Shown here: one piece after another, positions 15,432 through 24,236 of the stretch
Layout: every line of letters starts with the position of its first letter
Position numbering within the stretch: the stretch's first letter is position 1
Source of the DNA: Bacillus thuringiensis
GTDB lineage: Bacteria; Bacillota; Bacilli; Bacillales; Bacillaceae_G
Assembly: GCF_001182785.1 (NCBI RefSeq)
Contig: NZ_CP012103.1
Coordinates: forward strand, 30,696 to 94,695
Length of the DNA: 64,000 nt
Reading direction: 5' to 3'
Translations under genes and position numbers: made by a program
The notes under the pieces: generated by a model
Told to the model about the DNA's origin: nothing
Databases searched by the model: none
Seen by the model: only the letters and a program-made list of their open reading frames with translations

Positions 15432-15692
15432 GTGAATCTAAAAATAAGAGATATAGATCCAGTTGCCTTAAAGAAAATAGATGAAATGGCAAAGAGAAAG
15501 GGAATATCCCGACAAAAATTTTTGAAAGCTCAAATTGAAATGCTGGCATTTTTTCAGCAACAAAATAAAAGGGAAATGGAATTAGAAAATCTCATTGAAA
15601 AGAATATCCATATGATGAGTGATTGTTATAGCGCAATGGAAAAAATGAATGAGTTTATTCAAATGATGATGCAGGATGTTGAAAATGAGTAA
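15432..15692 (+). CDS. MobC-like ribbon-helix-helix relaxosome accessory protein
   Basis: 86 residues from GTG 15432, preceded by AAAGGAG at normal spacing; the ATG at 15375 lies within the GC-rich oriT block and has no ribosome site. The first ~40 residues fit a ribbon-helix-helix DNA-binding fold (strand NLKIRDI, then two helices with SRQKF). The rest is helical and Met-rich. It overlaps the relaxase start by a few bases, indicating coupling. It probably binds the GTGAGTACTCAC palindromes upstream and helps the relaxase melt the nick site. Confidence 0.7.
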   Translation: MNLKIRDIDPVALKKIDEMAKRKGISRQKFLKAQIEMLAFFQQQNKREMELENLIEKNIHMMSDCYSAMEKMNEFIQMMMQDVENE

Positions 15693-16878
15693 TGAGGTTT
15701 CTGTTCAATCTTCCGTCACACCGGGTGTTGTTTTAAAAACGAAATTTGTGTTACCAAGTTCCGATGCGTTTCAGAACTATATTGATTATGTAGATCGGGA
15801 GGAAGCGAAAAGTGAAGTAAAGTTGAATCCGAAAATGTTCGAAACGTATCAAGACTATATGGGTAATTCAGAAAAGACATCGGCACTATTTACGGAACAC
15901 GCAAATCGCTTAACAGAAAGTGAGAAAAAGTCCTTAAAGGAAATGTTTAAAACCGCTCATGAGAATGGAAGTATCATGTGGCAAGATGTCATTTCTTTTC
16001 ATAATCCTTGGCTAGAGAAACAAGGAATTTATGATGAGAAAACAAAAACGTTGGATGAGAAAAAGTTAATGGATGTAACAAGGCTTATGATGAAGGAAAT
16101 GCAAAAAAGAGAGGGGGTGGAAAAAAGCTCTATTTGGTCGGCAGCCATTCATTTTAATACGGATAATATTCATATTCATGTGGCAATTGTTGAACCATTT
16201 CCAACGAGAGAACGTGGCAAAAGAAAACCAAAAACGTTAGATGCGATGAAGGGTAAAGTCGTAAATAATCTGTTAGATCGTAAGCAGGAGCAAAAACAAA
16301 TTAATGATCTGATTCGAAACAATATGGTGGGAAGGAAAAAAGAAGATTCCGTTTTTGATTGGCGTAATCAACATTTGAAACCATTGTTTTTACAAATCTA
16401 TAAACAGTTACCAAGTGATAAAAGACAGTGGCAATATAGCTACAATACGATTCAACCATTAAAGCCACAAATTGATGAATTAAGCAGTCGGTATATTCAA
16501 CATCATCATAAAAAAGATTACGATAAGTTTCTCCTAAAGTTAGATAAAGAAGTGCAAGTTTTTAAAGAAGCATATGGGGAAGGAAAGTATGATAAGAAGC
16601 AATATGAAAATTACAAGACGAATAAAATCAATGACCTATATAAAAGAATGGGTAACGCTTTTTTACAAGAAATGAAGGCATATGATAAAGAACAAAAAAG
16701 AATCCATCACATGAAAAAATCAAAGTCATTTCGAAAATTTCAGCAGAATGTATCTATTCAGTATTCTATGAGAAAAGTGGAAGGCGCTTTTAAAAGTGAA
16801 TATGAAAGTTGGAAGAACCAAAAGTATTATGAGCGTATGCAAAAAGAGAGTGCTTATCAAAATGAAAGGGGTTACTAA
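15685..16878 (+). CDS. MobP2-like relaxase
   Basis: 397 residues if translation starts at ATG 15685 (AGGATG at 15673 is the likely ribosome site; ATG 15676 is an alternative). The central HFNTDNIHIHVAIVEP stretch has the metal-binding histidines of the three-His relaxase motif. The Tyr-rich N-terminal section (QNYIDYVDREEA) probably includes the nicking tyrosine. The C-terminal half is a long Lys/Gln-rich helical region. The enzyme would nick oriT just upstream and stay covalently attached to the transferred strand. The family name MobP2 is from memory of similar Firmicute relaxases. Confidence 0.8.
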   Translation: MSNEVSVQSSVTPGVVLKTKFVLPSSDAFQNYIDYVDREEAKSEVKLNPKMFETYQDYMGNSEKTSALFTEHANRLTESEKKSLKEMFKTAHENGSIMWQDVISFHNPWLEKQGIYDEKTKTLDEKKLMDVTRLMMKEMQKREGVEKSSIWSAAIHFNTDNIHIHVAIVEPFPTRERGKRKPKTLDAMKGKVVNNLLDRKQEQKQINDLIRNNMVGRKKEDSVFDWRNQHLKPLFLQIYKQLPSDKRQWQYSYNTIQPLKPQIDELSSRYIQHHHKKDYDKFLLKLDKEVQVFKEAYGEGKYDKKQYENYKTNKINDLYKRMGNAFLQEMKAYDKEQKRIHHMKKSKSFRKFQQNVSIQYSMRKVEGAFKSEYESWKNQKYYERMQKESAYQNERGY

Positions 16879-17316
16879 ATGAGTACAATTAGAAGACAGG
16901 TAACGATGGATCAAGCGACAGAAGATTATATAAATGATTATATGGAAGAACACGGAATTCGATATACAGGCGAAGCAATGGGACGAATTTGCAAGGAGCA
17001 TGAAGCGGCAAAAAATACAGAATGGTCGTTAAATTATGTAACGGAAGTGGTATCAAAAAACTTACATGATGTGTTAAAAAGTGAACTAACAAAAATTCGT
17101 CTTGGTGCAAATAGTGCGGATAGAAACACACAGGTTTTAATTGAGTTATTAAATGGATACTTTTTTGCTAATGACTTGGATTTAGAGAGTATTATTACAA
17201 CAGATAAAATTGAAGTAGGGGGTGTAAAGATGGCAAAAGAAGTCGTAGCGGAACGGATTAGTAACGCAAGACAAAAACGTTTAGATCATGAGGCATCAAA
17301 GAACAATGTAACGTAA
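16879..17316 (+). CDS. Hypothetical protein, possible relaxosome accessory
   Basis: 145 residues, start codon directly after the relaxase stop. The N-terminus resembles a short beta strand followed by helices (RRQVTMDQATEDYINDYM), which could be a second RHH-type fold, and the remainder is helical. It has no membrane segment. Position between relaxase and further mobilisation genes suggests an accessory role. I do not recognise a named family. Confidence 0.6.
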   Translation: MSTIRRQVTMDQATEDYINDYMEEHGIRYTGEAMGRICKEHEAAKNTEWSLNYVTEVVSKNLHDVLKSELTKIRLGANSADRNTQVLIELLNGYFFANDLDLESIITTDKIEVGGVKMAKEVVAERISNARQKRLDHEASKNNVT

Positions 17317-17335
17317 GCTACATTGTTTCTTTTTA
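17302..17335 (+). terminator. Intrinsic terminator
   Basis: AACAATGTA and TACATTGTT pair around an 8-base loop and are followed by TTCTTTTT. The stem overlaps the end of the 16879-17316 gene. Confidence 0.7.
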
Positions 17336-17358
17336 TAAAAAAACAGGAGGTTAGTAGG

Positions 17359-17634
17359 ATGTTATTATTTCGTGAAGATATCGCATTAGGAGTCATTAAA
17401 GAGGTTGGAGAAGGTGAACTTGTTTTACTTGTAAAAGAGGAAGAACTAACAATCAAAATTACACGAGAACAAGAGGAAGAACTTGCAGTCCATGTCATGA
17501 ATCAAGAAAATATGTTAGTTCCAGTTAATGTGAAAACTCATGAGCTTTTCTTTGATACAGCTGAGAGATGGAATGAAGAGGAAATGGAGGAATTACAAAA
17601 AGCAAGTGAAAGAGTAGGAGAAGATCATGAGTAA
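17359..17634 (+). CDS. Small hypothetical protein
   Basis: 91 residues, strongly acidic, with a beta-rich N-terminal half and a helical Glu-rich C-terminus. ATG 17359 has an AGGAGG site, and the upstream frame to 17323 lies in the terminator. Its stop overlaps the start of the ArdC-like gene by eight bases, so the two are probably translationally coupled. Small acidic proteins next to anti-restriction genes can be DNA mimics, but nothing here proves that. Confidence 0.6.
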   Translation: MLLFREDIALGVIKEVGEGELVLLVKEEELTIKITREQEEELAVHVMNQENMLVPVNVKTHELFFDTAERWNEEEMEELQKASERVGEDHE

Positions 17635-20600
17635 AAGTTATAAGAAAAAGTACCAAACGAAATCACCAGAAGAAAAGAAAGAAGCGGTGCAAGCTTTAAC
17701 AAAAAAGATGGAAAAAAGTGTAGAAGGTTATTTTCGTACACCGGGAGGTTTGAAAGAGTATTTAACGTTTATGGCAAAGTTTTATCACTATTCACCATCT
17801 AATATTTCATTAATACAGAGTCAATTCCAGGGAGCCAGTGCAGTTGGTTCCTTTTCTTTTTGGAAAGAAAAAGGATTTCCGGTTAAGAAGGGTGAGAAAG
17901 GAATTAAAATCCTTGTTCCAAACCGAACGGTAGCAAAATTTAAAGATAAAGATGGGACATGGAAATCCGTTACAAAGGCGAGTGAGCAAGAGAAAAAACA
18001 AATTGAATCTAAAAGCGTAGAAGTGATGCCTGGTCGTTTATATTTTGCTGTCGGTCATGTGTTTGATGTGTCCCAAACAAACGCAAAAGCGGAAGATCTT
18101 CCTCGTATTTTTCCGAATCGTTGGCTAGACGGGAGCGTAACAGATTACAAGAGTTTGTACAAGGGAATGGAAGCCATTGCGGAAAAAAACGGTGTGAAAA
18201 TTATTGAGCCGAAGCAAGAACTTGGGGTTGCAAAGGGAGTTAGTTACACCTTAACAAAAGAGGTTGCTTTGAATCCTAGAAACAGTGAATTACAAAATGT
18301 AAAAACACTTCTTCACGAATTGGCGCATGCCAAACTTCATACCGCAGAGACACATATGCATTACACAGCACCAGAAAAAGAGTTTCAAGCAGAAATGACA
18401 GCTTATGCCGTTTCTTCTTATTTTGGGATTGATACAAGCGAATATTCATTAGGATATTTAGCGAGCTGGACACAAGGAAAAGAAATGAAAGATAAAACGA
18501 AGTTGTTGAAAGAAGTACATGAAACTTCAATTGAATTTATTGAAACAATTGAAAGCTCGTTGGAAAAAGAAAAAACAAACGAAAAAGGAGTAGATTATAT
18601 GGCAAAACAAGTGTCTGAAAATAAAGATGGAAATGTAAGAGACAATTTCGAGGTTTTAACAGGCATCCAACAAAATGCGCAGCGACTTATCAATGAAAGG
18701 CTTGGATTAAATTTTGAAAAACATTGGGAAAACTATGAAATTCAACTTTCAGAAGATAATCGTGTATTAGAAGAAATAAATCCTAATATTCGTTTGAATT
18801 TAGGGGAGATGGAACAGATTGTTTATGAATTTGGTACAAACAGAGAACAAGATACATTTAAAAAAATTGTGGATACATTAGAGCCATATTATGAAGCTGA
18901 TTTGTTAGAAGATAGTTTCAATGATATACCAATCGCTAAGGTTTCGTTAGATCGTGAAAAGCGTTTAAAAGTCGATTGTGTTAATGAGCATGTGAAAGAA
19001 AATCATAAGGATTTTTGGTTTCAAAATTCAGTGAGTTTGGCTTTGAATGTAATTAATCACCAAATTTCAACAGCACATAAAGAAGTAATGAATAATGAGA
19101 TTGAATATAAAGGACTATATCCTAAATCTGAATCAGAAGTGATTTATTGCCAAGAAACAGGTAAGCCATTACAGCACGATGAATTGGTTTTTCGTGTTGA
19201 TGGTCCTGGATATATAGATGGATATATAGTAGGAGAAGAGGCAAGTTATAAAGGTTTAGATTTAGATGATGGGAATGGTTATTGTTATTATACAACGATT
19301 GAATATGAAGATGTAGAAGAAAAAATACTTGCACCAATTGGACTAGAAAAAAATGCTCAACCTAATCTTTTAAATGAAAAACAGAATGAAAAAAATATTT
19401 TACTAGTGGAATACATGAGCTTAAGTAATACGACACAAGAGCTTGTTTCTGTTGCAGAGTTAAGGGAACAAGCAGATAGGAATCATGCGTTTGAACCAAT
19501 AGAAGGTGCAGAAAAATTGAGTGATAAAGAATTTATTGATGCATTCAACGAGGCGAATCAAGAAAAGTTTGCAGCAATAAATCAAAATGAAATTAATCGT
19601 CCAACTATGCTAGTTCAATGGAGCGACAATGAAACTTTTAAGAATAATCAACTGATCCCATTTGGAGAAGCCAATGAAAAGATGGCTGAAGTTATTTCAA
19701 GTATTGAAAAAGCAAGGGAAGAAGCTAGAAAAAGAGGTGAAACCATCCCTTACGATCAAGCTCGTTATCATATTGCCATTCCAAAAGAAGTCGATAGAGA
19801 TTTTGGAAGAATGGAGCTTGTGAGTATGGATCGTATGAATATGGGGGATGGGGACTACAAGACACCGTATGAACAAGTATTAAACGAGAAAAGGCATTTA
19901 TCGGATGAAGTAAAACAAGCGTTACGAGATGAGGTGGTGAACCATAGAAATAACAAAGAAATACCGATGGAAAAAGTACAAGAAAATCCATTAGAAAAAT
20001 CGAAAGAGACACCCAACCACTTAGTTACAATTGAAGTATTAGCAAATGGTATGCAAGATGAAGAACTGGCAAGAATCCACATGATGGATGCCGTTACGAA
20101 AGATATAAATTATTTGTCTGTATGGAATCAAGATTCAACAAATCGGGACGATTTATATGTTTCACTCATGGAAAAGAACGGGAAACGAGAAAACGTCTAT
20201 TTAGATAACATTTTGAAACCAGATTTATATGAAAAGGTTCAAAGTTCTATCTTTGATGGAAGAGGAAATTTGTCATTTGTTGTTTATGAAAAAGATGTAA
20301 ATATGAGTCTAGATGAAATCGTAAAAGATGAACGATATGGACTCTTAGTTGATAAAGCGGAGGCACAAAAAGATTACTCTTTTAATGAAAAAGAAGTGGA
20401 ATTATATAAAGAAATGAAGACAGATGGATATGCACCTATTGCTTCTCTAGATCAACAAATTCAGCCTTTAAAAGAAAAGGAGTCAACTACATTAGATAAA
20501 GATTTAAGCCGAAAATTCGAAGCATACAGACGTTCACAATATGAAGAGACACCAGATAATATTGATAGCATTGTCACTCGTGTAAAAGCTGAAGAACGGT

Positions 20601-20884
20601 ATTATACAACGAAATATGTTTCGATTGATAATGAGCTGGTAAGCCAGGAACACGTAGTGAAATTAGAAAATCAAGTGGATGAGAAGCTTGGAAAAGAAGG
20701 AATAACAGTGAATCAGTCTACAACTTCAAAGGAAATGGATTTTGATAAAAAGTTTCAGCCATTGAATGGAAAAAAAACAAATGATAAAGAAAAAGATAAG
20801 GAAATAGATCCTGGTAATGTAGAGCAGTCGAAAACTACAAAGAAATCAGGTAGAAAAAGAGAAACAATGGAAATGGAACGATGA
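17627..20884 (+). CDS. ArdC/LtrC-like anti-restriction or ssDNA-binding protein with zincin domain and long C-terminal region
   Basis: 1085 residues. The N-terminal ~130 residues match the pattern of the ArdC N-terminal ssDNA-binding domain (KFYHYSPSN, SFSFWKEKGFPVKKGEKGI). A metallopeptidase-like segment follows, with HELAH at about 228-232 and a downstream EFQAEMTAYAVSSYFG helix. ArdC-type proteins protect incoming single-stranded plasmid DNA from restriction. About 750 further residues, not part of classical ArdC, include tandem modules of unknown function and Gln/Glu-rich linkers, as in large mobile-element polyproteins. ATG overlaps the preceding gene. The N-terminal assignment is good and the C-terminal function unknown. 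Confidence 0.8.
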   Translation: MSKSYKKKYQTKSPEEKKEAVQALTKKMEKSVEGYFRTPGGLKEYLTFMAKFYHYSPSNISLIQSQFQGASAVGSFSFWKEKGFPVKKGEKGIKILVPNRTVAKFKDKDGTWKSVTKASEQEKKQIESKSVEVMPGRLYFAVGHVFDVSQTNAKAEDLPRIFPNRWLDGSVTDYKSLYKGMEAIAEKNGVKIIEPKQELGVAKGVSYTLTKEVALNPRNSELQNVKTLLHELAHAKLHTAETHMHYTAPEKEFQAEMTAYAVSSYFGIDTSEYSLGYLASWTQGKEMKDKTKLLKEVHETSIEFIETIESSLEKEKTNEKGVDYMAKQVSENKDGNVRDNFEVLTGIQQNAQRLINERLGLNFEKHWENYEIQLSEDNRVLEEINPNIRLNLGEMEQIVYEFGTNREQDTFKKIVDTLEPYYEADLLEDSFNDIPIAKVSLDREKRLKVDCVNEHVKENHKDFWFQNSVSLALNVINHQISTAHKEVMNNEIEYKGLYPKSESEVIYCQETGKPLQHDELVFRVDGPGYIDGYIVGEEASYKGLDLDDGNGYCYYTTIEYEDVEEKILAPIGLEKNAQPNLLNEKQNEKNILLVEYMSLSNTTQELVSVAELREQADRNHAFEPIEGAEKLSDKEFIDAFNEANQEKFAAINQNEINRPTMLVQWSDNETFKNNQLIPFGEANEKMAEVISSIEKAREEARKRGETIPYDQARYHIAIPKEVDRDFGRMELVSMDRMNMGDGDYKTPYEQVLNEKRHLSDEVKQALRDEVVNHRNNKEIPMEKVQENPLEKSKETPNHLVTIEVLANGMQDEELARIHMMDAVTKDINYLSVWNQDSTNRDDLYVSLMEKNGKRENVYLDNILKPDLYEKVQSSIFDGRGNLSFVVYEKDVNMSLDEIVKDERYGLLVDKAEAQKDYSFNEKEVELYKEMKTDGYAPIASLDQQIQPLKEKESTTLDKDLSRKFEAYRRSQYEETPDNIDSIVTRVKAEERYYTTKYVSIDNELVSQEHVVKLENQVDEKLGKEGITVNQSTTSKEMDFDKKFQPLNGKKTNDKEKDKEIDPGNVEQSKTTKKSGRKRETMEMER

Positions 20885-20971
20885 AAAATTTTATAACAGG
20901 AACACCAGATTAAATCATTTTTTGTTACTCAATTGAGATAACGGAGAGTGATTTTTTTATATCTAAAAATG

Positions 20972-21005
20972 AAAGAGGGTAAAAGGAAAAGCCCTCTTTC
21001 TTATC
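20972..21005 (+). terminator. Intrinsic terminator downstream of the ArdC-like gene
   Basis: AAAGAGGG pairs with CCCTCTTT around a 12-base purine-rich loop, about 90 bases after the stop codon. The downstream T content is modest. Confidence 0.6.
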
Positions 21006-21037
21006 TATAGAACGAAAGGAGAGAATGCCATGAATGT

Positions 21038-21163
21038 ATGGCTGTTTGCGGCTGTATGTTTCTTGTAGCTGTCTTTTTGAATATGTTGTTGATATTTGGT
21101 CAAAGAATTGTGAAAAAGCTGAGGATCAAGAAACAGAACCATAAAGCTGAAATTGTAGATTAA
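21038..21163 (+). CDS. Possible 41-residue single-helix membrane peptide
   Basis: From ATG 21038 the frame encodes a peptide with one hydrophobic helix (about residues 7-22) and a basic tail (RIVKKLRIKK). A good AAAGGAGAG site at 21015-21023 is better spaced to ATG 21030, but that frame stops after 12 residues (MNVWLFAAVCFL). Joining the two frames by a one-base shift would give one continuous hydrophobic helix, so this is either a start at 21038 or a frameshifted small membrane protein. A terminator follows directly. Confidence 0.4.
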   Translation: MAVCGCMFLVAVFLNMLLIFGQRIVKKLRIKKQNHKAEIVD

Positions 21164-21167
21164 GAGA

Positions 21168-21200
21168 AAAGGACTAGGAAACGGAATAGTCCTCTTTTTT
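21168..21200 (+). terminator. Intrinsic terminator
   Basis: AGGACTA at 21170 pairs with TAGTCCT at 21187, followed by CTTTTTT. It closes the small membrane-peptide frame. Confidence 0.7.
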
Positions 21201-21234
21201 ATTTCATTTTATAGAGTAAAGGGGGGATTCCGTA

Positions 21235-22212
21235 ATGGCATATGTCAGTGCGGAGGATGCGATGAAAGCAAGAAAAGTTGACTTGATTTCATATCTGGAA
21301 GCAAAAGGCGAAGCGTTTAAGAAAGAGGGGAACTATTATCGTCATACGGAGCATGACAGTCTCATCATTAAAGGGAATCAATACGCCTGGAATAGTCGAG
21401 GGGAAAAAGGATATGGAGCGATTAGCTTTGCCATGATGTACTATGAAATGACATTTCCACAAGCTGTGATGGACATTCAGAAGGGGGACTACAAAGAGTT
21501 TGATCGTTCAAAAGCTGAAGAGGAGCGCAAAAAAGAGCAGCGGCCTTTTAGTTATCCCAAACACCTGGAAGTAAATAAGCAAACAGAGATTAAAGAATAT
21601 CTAATTCATGAACGGAAAATTAATCCTCGTTTAGTAAACTGGCTGATTAAAAAGGATCTCATCGCCCAGGATAAGAAAAATAACGTGGTGTTCAAATGGA
21701 GGGAAGAGGGAGGCAAAGGGCAAGTCATTGGAATGAACCGTCAAGGTACGGTCAAAATGGAGAATAAAAGGGGTAGTTTTAAGCAAATTGTCCCGAATTA
21801 TGAAAAAATCCATGCAGGTTTTACGGTTGATGTAGGTAAACCGGATAAGATTTATTTTTATGAAGATCCAATCGACATGTTATCTCATTGGAGTATTAAA
21901 CAAAATAATATCCAAAACGCTCGTCTGGTTTCTATGCATGGATTGAAGTCGAAAACAGTGATTCAATCTTTAATGGATGCGAAAAAAGAAGGGCACGATA
22001 TTAAAGAAGTCATAATGGCAGTTGATAATGATAAGGCTGGGAAAGACTTCATTCAGACAATGAAATGCTTTGTCGATCTTAAAGAGGATATTCCAATGAA
22101 TGAAAAAGATTGGAACGATGTCCGAAAGAAACAAGTGACTGAGCAACAGGCAAAAGAAACAGCCCAACCAAAGAAAATGAAACCAATTAAAGAGGTGGAG
22201 CGAAGTGTCTAA
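21235..22212 (+). CDS. DUF3991/Toprim-domain primase-like protein
   Basis: 325 residues. The N-terminal part (about 1-95) resembles the DUF3991-like region found before Toprim domains in mobile elements (SLIIKGNQYAWNSRG, GAISFAM). The Toprim core shows the conserved Glu in YEDPIDMLS (about 207-215) and the DxD pair in AVDNDKAGKDF (about 261-271). Toprim proteins of this type are thought to prime or process transferred DNA, as plasmid TraC-like primases do. The RBS is AAAGGGGGG. The stop overlaps the next gene's GTG. Confidence 0.8.
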   Translation: MAYVSAEDAMKARKVDLISYLEAKGEAFKKEGNYYRHTEHDSLIIKGNQYAWNSRGEKGYGAISFAMMYYEMTFPQAVMDIQKGDYKEFDRSKAEEERKKEQRPFSYPKHLEVNKQTEIKEYLIHERKINPRLVNWLIKKDLIAQDKKNNVVFKWREEGGKGQVIGMNRQGTVKMENKRGSFKQIVPNYEKIHAGFTVDVGKPDKIYFYEDPIDMLSHWSIKQNNIQNARLVSMHGLKSKTVIQSLMDAKKEGHDIKEVIMAVDNDKAGKDFIQTMKCFVDLKEDIPMNEKDWNDVRKKQVTEQQAKETAQPKKMKPIKEVERSV

Positions 22213-22867
22213 TCTACCAGAAATGCCAAACATATTACAAATTTTGATGTATGGTTTTATCCTTTATGTTCTTTTTCGTATTTGTAAATTCATGTACCGG
22301 AAGATCCAGGAGCGAAGAATATTAAAGCGAATGGCTAAGTCTGGTATTCGCTATATAGACAAAATGGACGGACATCAATTCGAGGTATACCTAAAAGCTC
22401 TCTTTCGAGAGTTGGGTTATTCTCCAACAGTTACAAAGCAGTCAAATGATTTCGGAGCGGATTTGGTATTGAAGGGGAAGAATCGTATTGTAATCCAGGC
22501 GAAACGCTACGGGATGAAAAATAGAGTCGGCATCAGTGCCGTACAAGAGATATATGCAGCACAAGCTTATTACAAAGCACACGAGGGCTGGGTTGTAACA
22601 AACAGTGTATATACAAGACAAGCGACAGAATTAGCAGAAGCTTGCAATGTAAAACTAATAGATCGTGTAGAACTTCAGAAATTGATTAATAAAATCAATC
22701 CCGAATATTCGGCTGAAGATGTGTATCAAGGGGTAAAACCTGCAGAACGGAAATGTCCCATATGTAAACATGATTTAGTCATTCGGAACTCGAATAAAAC
22801 AGGTAATAAGTTTTTTGGCTGTTCACAATATCCCACATGTACACATACAGAACCAATTAATTCATGA
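22205..22867 (+). CDS. Mrr-like restriction endonuclease-fold membrane protein with topoisomerase-type zinc finger
   Basis: 220 residues from a GTG overlapping the Toprim gene. One N-terminal membrane helix (about 9-27) is followed by an Mrr_cat-type PD-(D/E)XK nuclease domain (about 53-165): GHQFEVYL, then GADLVL with the active-site Asp, then IVIQAK with Gln and Lys. The C-terminal CPIC...CSQYPTC motif is a zinc ribbon like those at the end of type I topoisomerases. Membrane-tethered Mrr-like proteins occur on plasmids and may process or defend against DNA at the transfer pore; the real substrate is unknown. Confidence 0.8.
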   Translation: MSNLPEMPNILQILMYGFILYVLFRICKFMYRKIQERRILKRMAKSGIRYIDKMDGHQFEVYLKALFRELGYSPTVTKQSNDFGADLVLKGKNRIVIQAKRYGMKNRVGISAVQEIYAAQAYYKAHEGWVVTNSVYTRQATELAEACNVKLIDRVELQKLINKINPEYSAEDVYQGVKPAERKCPICKHDLVIRNSNKTGNKFFGCSQYPTCTHTEPINS

Positions 22868-23079
22868 GCTGTGATGAAAATTCGGCTCTTTTTTTATTTA
22901 TTTAAAGAATACATGAAAAAATCAGTTTAACTAAAAAACGAACCTTCAGATTTGCTTGTATGAGGTTTTGGGGGAGTTGTTAATATAATAATTCGTATTT
23001 GTTATAAAAATGCATGTAAAGGGAGAGAGGGAATTTAAATGCGTTTTTAGGTTTTTAGGAAAAATAAAAAGGGTAGCCA

Positions 23080-23232
23080 TTATTTACGACTTAACCCTTT
23101 GTCTACGATCTGACGAATTGCTTCGTTTCGGTTCTTCAGCTTATTTTCATGCCAATAATTTTCTATTTGTTCTACTTGTTCTTTTGTAAAAGTAACTAAA
23201 ATTTGAGTGTACTTGTCTTTATTAACAGCCAT
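23080..23232 (-). CDS. 50-residue RHH (CopG/Arc-like) repressor
   Basis: A 50-residue protein with the ribbon-helix-helix pattern: a beta strand (YTQILVTF), helix A (KEQVEQIENYWHEN) and helix B (NRNEAIRQIVDKGL). AGGAGG lies at good spacing before its ATG. It faces the 23348 gene across an intergenic region with overlapping promoters and two AAGTTATATAACTT-like palindromes, so it probably represses both genes and itself. Plasmid copy-number, partition or transfer regulators often have this form. Function beyond repression is unknown. Confidence 0.75.
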   Translation of the reverse strand: MAVNKDKYTQILVTFTKEQVEQIENYWHENKLKNRNEAIRQIVDKGLSRK

Positions 23233-23256
23233 ATTACAACCTCCTCTATAAAAATA

Positions 23257-23329
23257 ATTATAAGTTATATAACTTATATTGACAACTGTGAAAACGAGTA
23301 ATAGAATAGTTATATAAGTTATATAACTT
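23257..23329. promoter_or_regulatory. Divergent promoters with palindromic RHH operators
   Basis: Forward promoter: TTGACA 23279-23284, 17-base spacer, TAGAAT 23302-23307. Reverse promoter: TTGTCA (complement of 23280-23285), 17-base spacer, TATAAT (complement of 23257-23262). The two -35 boxes overlap almost completely. The palindrome ATAAGTTATATAACTTAT (23260-23277) fills the reverse spacer. A second copy, AAGTTATATAACTT (23316-23329), covers the forward start region and is preceded by a half-copy. This is a classic arrangement for autorepression by a small RHH protein. Confidence 0.8.
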
Positions 23330-23347
23330 TATTGAGGAGGTTATTAT

Positions 23348-23536
23348 ATGGAACGGAAAGTTAAAAAGATGATGGCTGATCTTCAATTTATTATGAATCA
23401 TGGACAAATAAGTGTAGATTTTATGGATCAAGGATATAAAAGAATGCTTTTTAGTGCATTAGAAGCTACAGGAAAACAGTTTAATGTGCATACCAATGAG
23501 CATAATGAAACAATCTTGTTCTTAGAGTTAGTTTAG
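23348..23536 (+). CDS. Small hypothetical protein under the divergent RHH promoter
   Basis: 62 residues, mixed helical, no membrane segment. The strong GAGGAGG site and the consensus promoter 40 bases upstream indicate real expression. It probably forms an operon with the two small genes that follow. No family recognised. Confidence 0.65.
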   Translation: MERKVKKMMADLQFIMNHGQISVDFMDQGYKRMLFSALEATGKQFNVHTNEHNETILFLELV

Positions 23537-23565
23537 TAAATTTACGCAATGAGGAGCTGTTAATA

Positions 23566-23826
23566 ATGGAGCAGTTAACCATTTTTGACGTAATGGATGA
23601 AACTAAAAATAAGCTTTATGAGGTATTAGAGAAAAATGGATTAAATTATAAAATTAATAAATACTATTTATATTCGAATTATGAAGGGGCTGTTCAGTAT
23701 TATTATATAAGAACAACTGATAATACAATTATTGATTTGTGTCTCTCCGATTTTCCAGAAATATTCGCTGTCCATGAAGGATTTAGCGATAAACAAATTA
23801 GAAAGATTTACAACTGGAACTTATAA
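23566..23826 (+). CDS. Small hypothetical protein
   Basis: 86 residues, acidic and aromatic-rich, with a Tyr cluster in the middle (YYLYSNYEGAVQYYYI). The GAGGAG site precedes ATG 23566 at normal spacing. It is the second gene of the small operon behind the RHH-controlled promoter. No family recognised. Confidence 0.6.
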   Translation: MEQLTIFDVMDETKNKLYEVLEKNGLNYKINKYYLYSNYEGAVQYYYIRTTDNTIIDLCLSDFPEIFAVHEGFSDKQIRKIYNWNL

Positions 23827-23866
23827 GCTATATAAATAACAAATTTAATTATTGGAGGAATGGAAA

Positions 23867-23968
23867 ATGAAAATTGGTGTATCTGAGTGGAAAGCATTGA
23901 AAAGGGAGACAAAATTAAAGCTATTGCGTTATGCGATGTTAGAAAGTAAGCATAAGTATGCAAAATAA
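23867..23968 (+). CDS. 33-residue basic peptide
   Basis: A short frame beginning MKIGVSEWKALKRETK, strongly basic and helical, with TTGGAGGAA at good spacing to the ATG. It directly follows the two small operon genes. It is too short for family assignment but the ribosome site supports translation. Confidence 0.5.
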   Translation: MKIGVSEWKALKRETKLKLLRYAMLESKHKYAK

Positions 23969-24094
23969 AAGCTCTTCATTTGCAAAAGCAAACAAAGAGC
24001 AAAGTCATGAGTGACCGTCTGGGAAAGAAATTGGCAGGTTTCTTCCCTCTATATTTTAGCATATAAAAAGTTGTAGAGAAAAGGGGCATGTAGA

Positions 24095-24205
24095 ATGGAA
24101 GAAGGGCGTATTTCCTTTCAGCAAGGGGTTAAAGAGTTTCTTATTATGATTGTCTGTTTTTGGTTCATTATGTTTCTCATGTATGGTGAAAGCCTGTTAC
24201 AATAG
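24095..24205 (+). CDS. 36-residue single-helix membrane peptide
   Basis: A frame beginning MEEGRISFQQGVKEF with one hydrophobic helix (about residues 14-31) and AAGGGG at workable spacing before the ATG. The upstream DNA contains a hairpin-like segment and a terminator follows the gene. Size, topology and surroundings recall type I toxins or holin-like peptides of Bacillus plasmids, but no antisense RNA promoter was identified, so this is only a suggestion. Confidence 0.45.
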   Translation: MEEGRISFQQGVKEFLIMIVCFWFIMFLMYGESLLQ

Positions 24206-24236
24206 AATGGAGTCGAAAGTCTAAATACCCTTAGGT

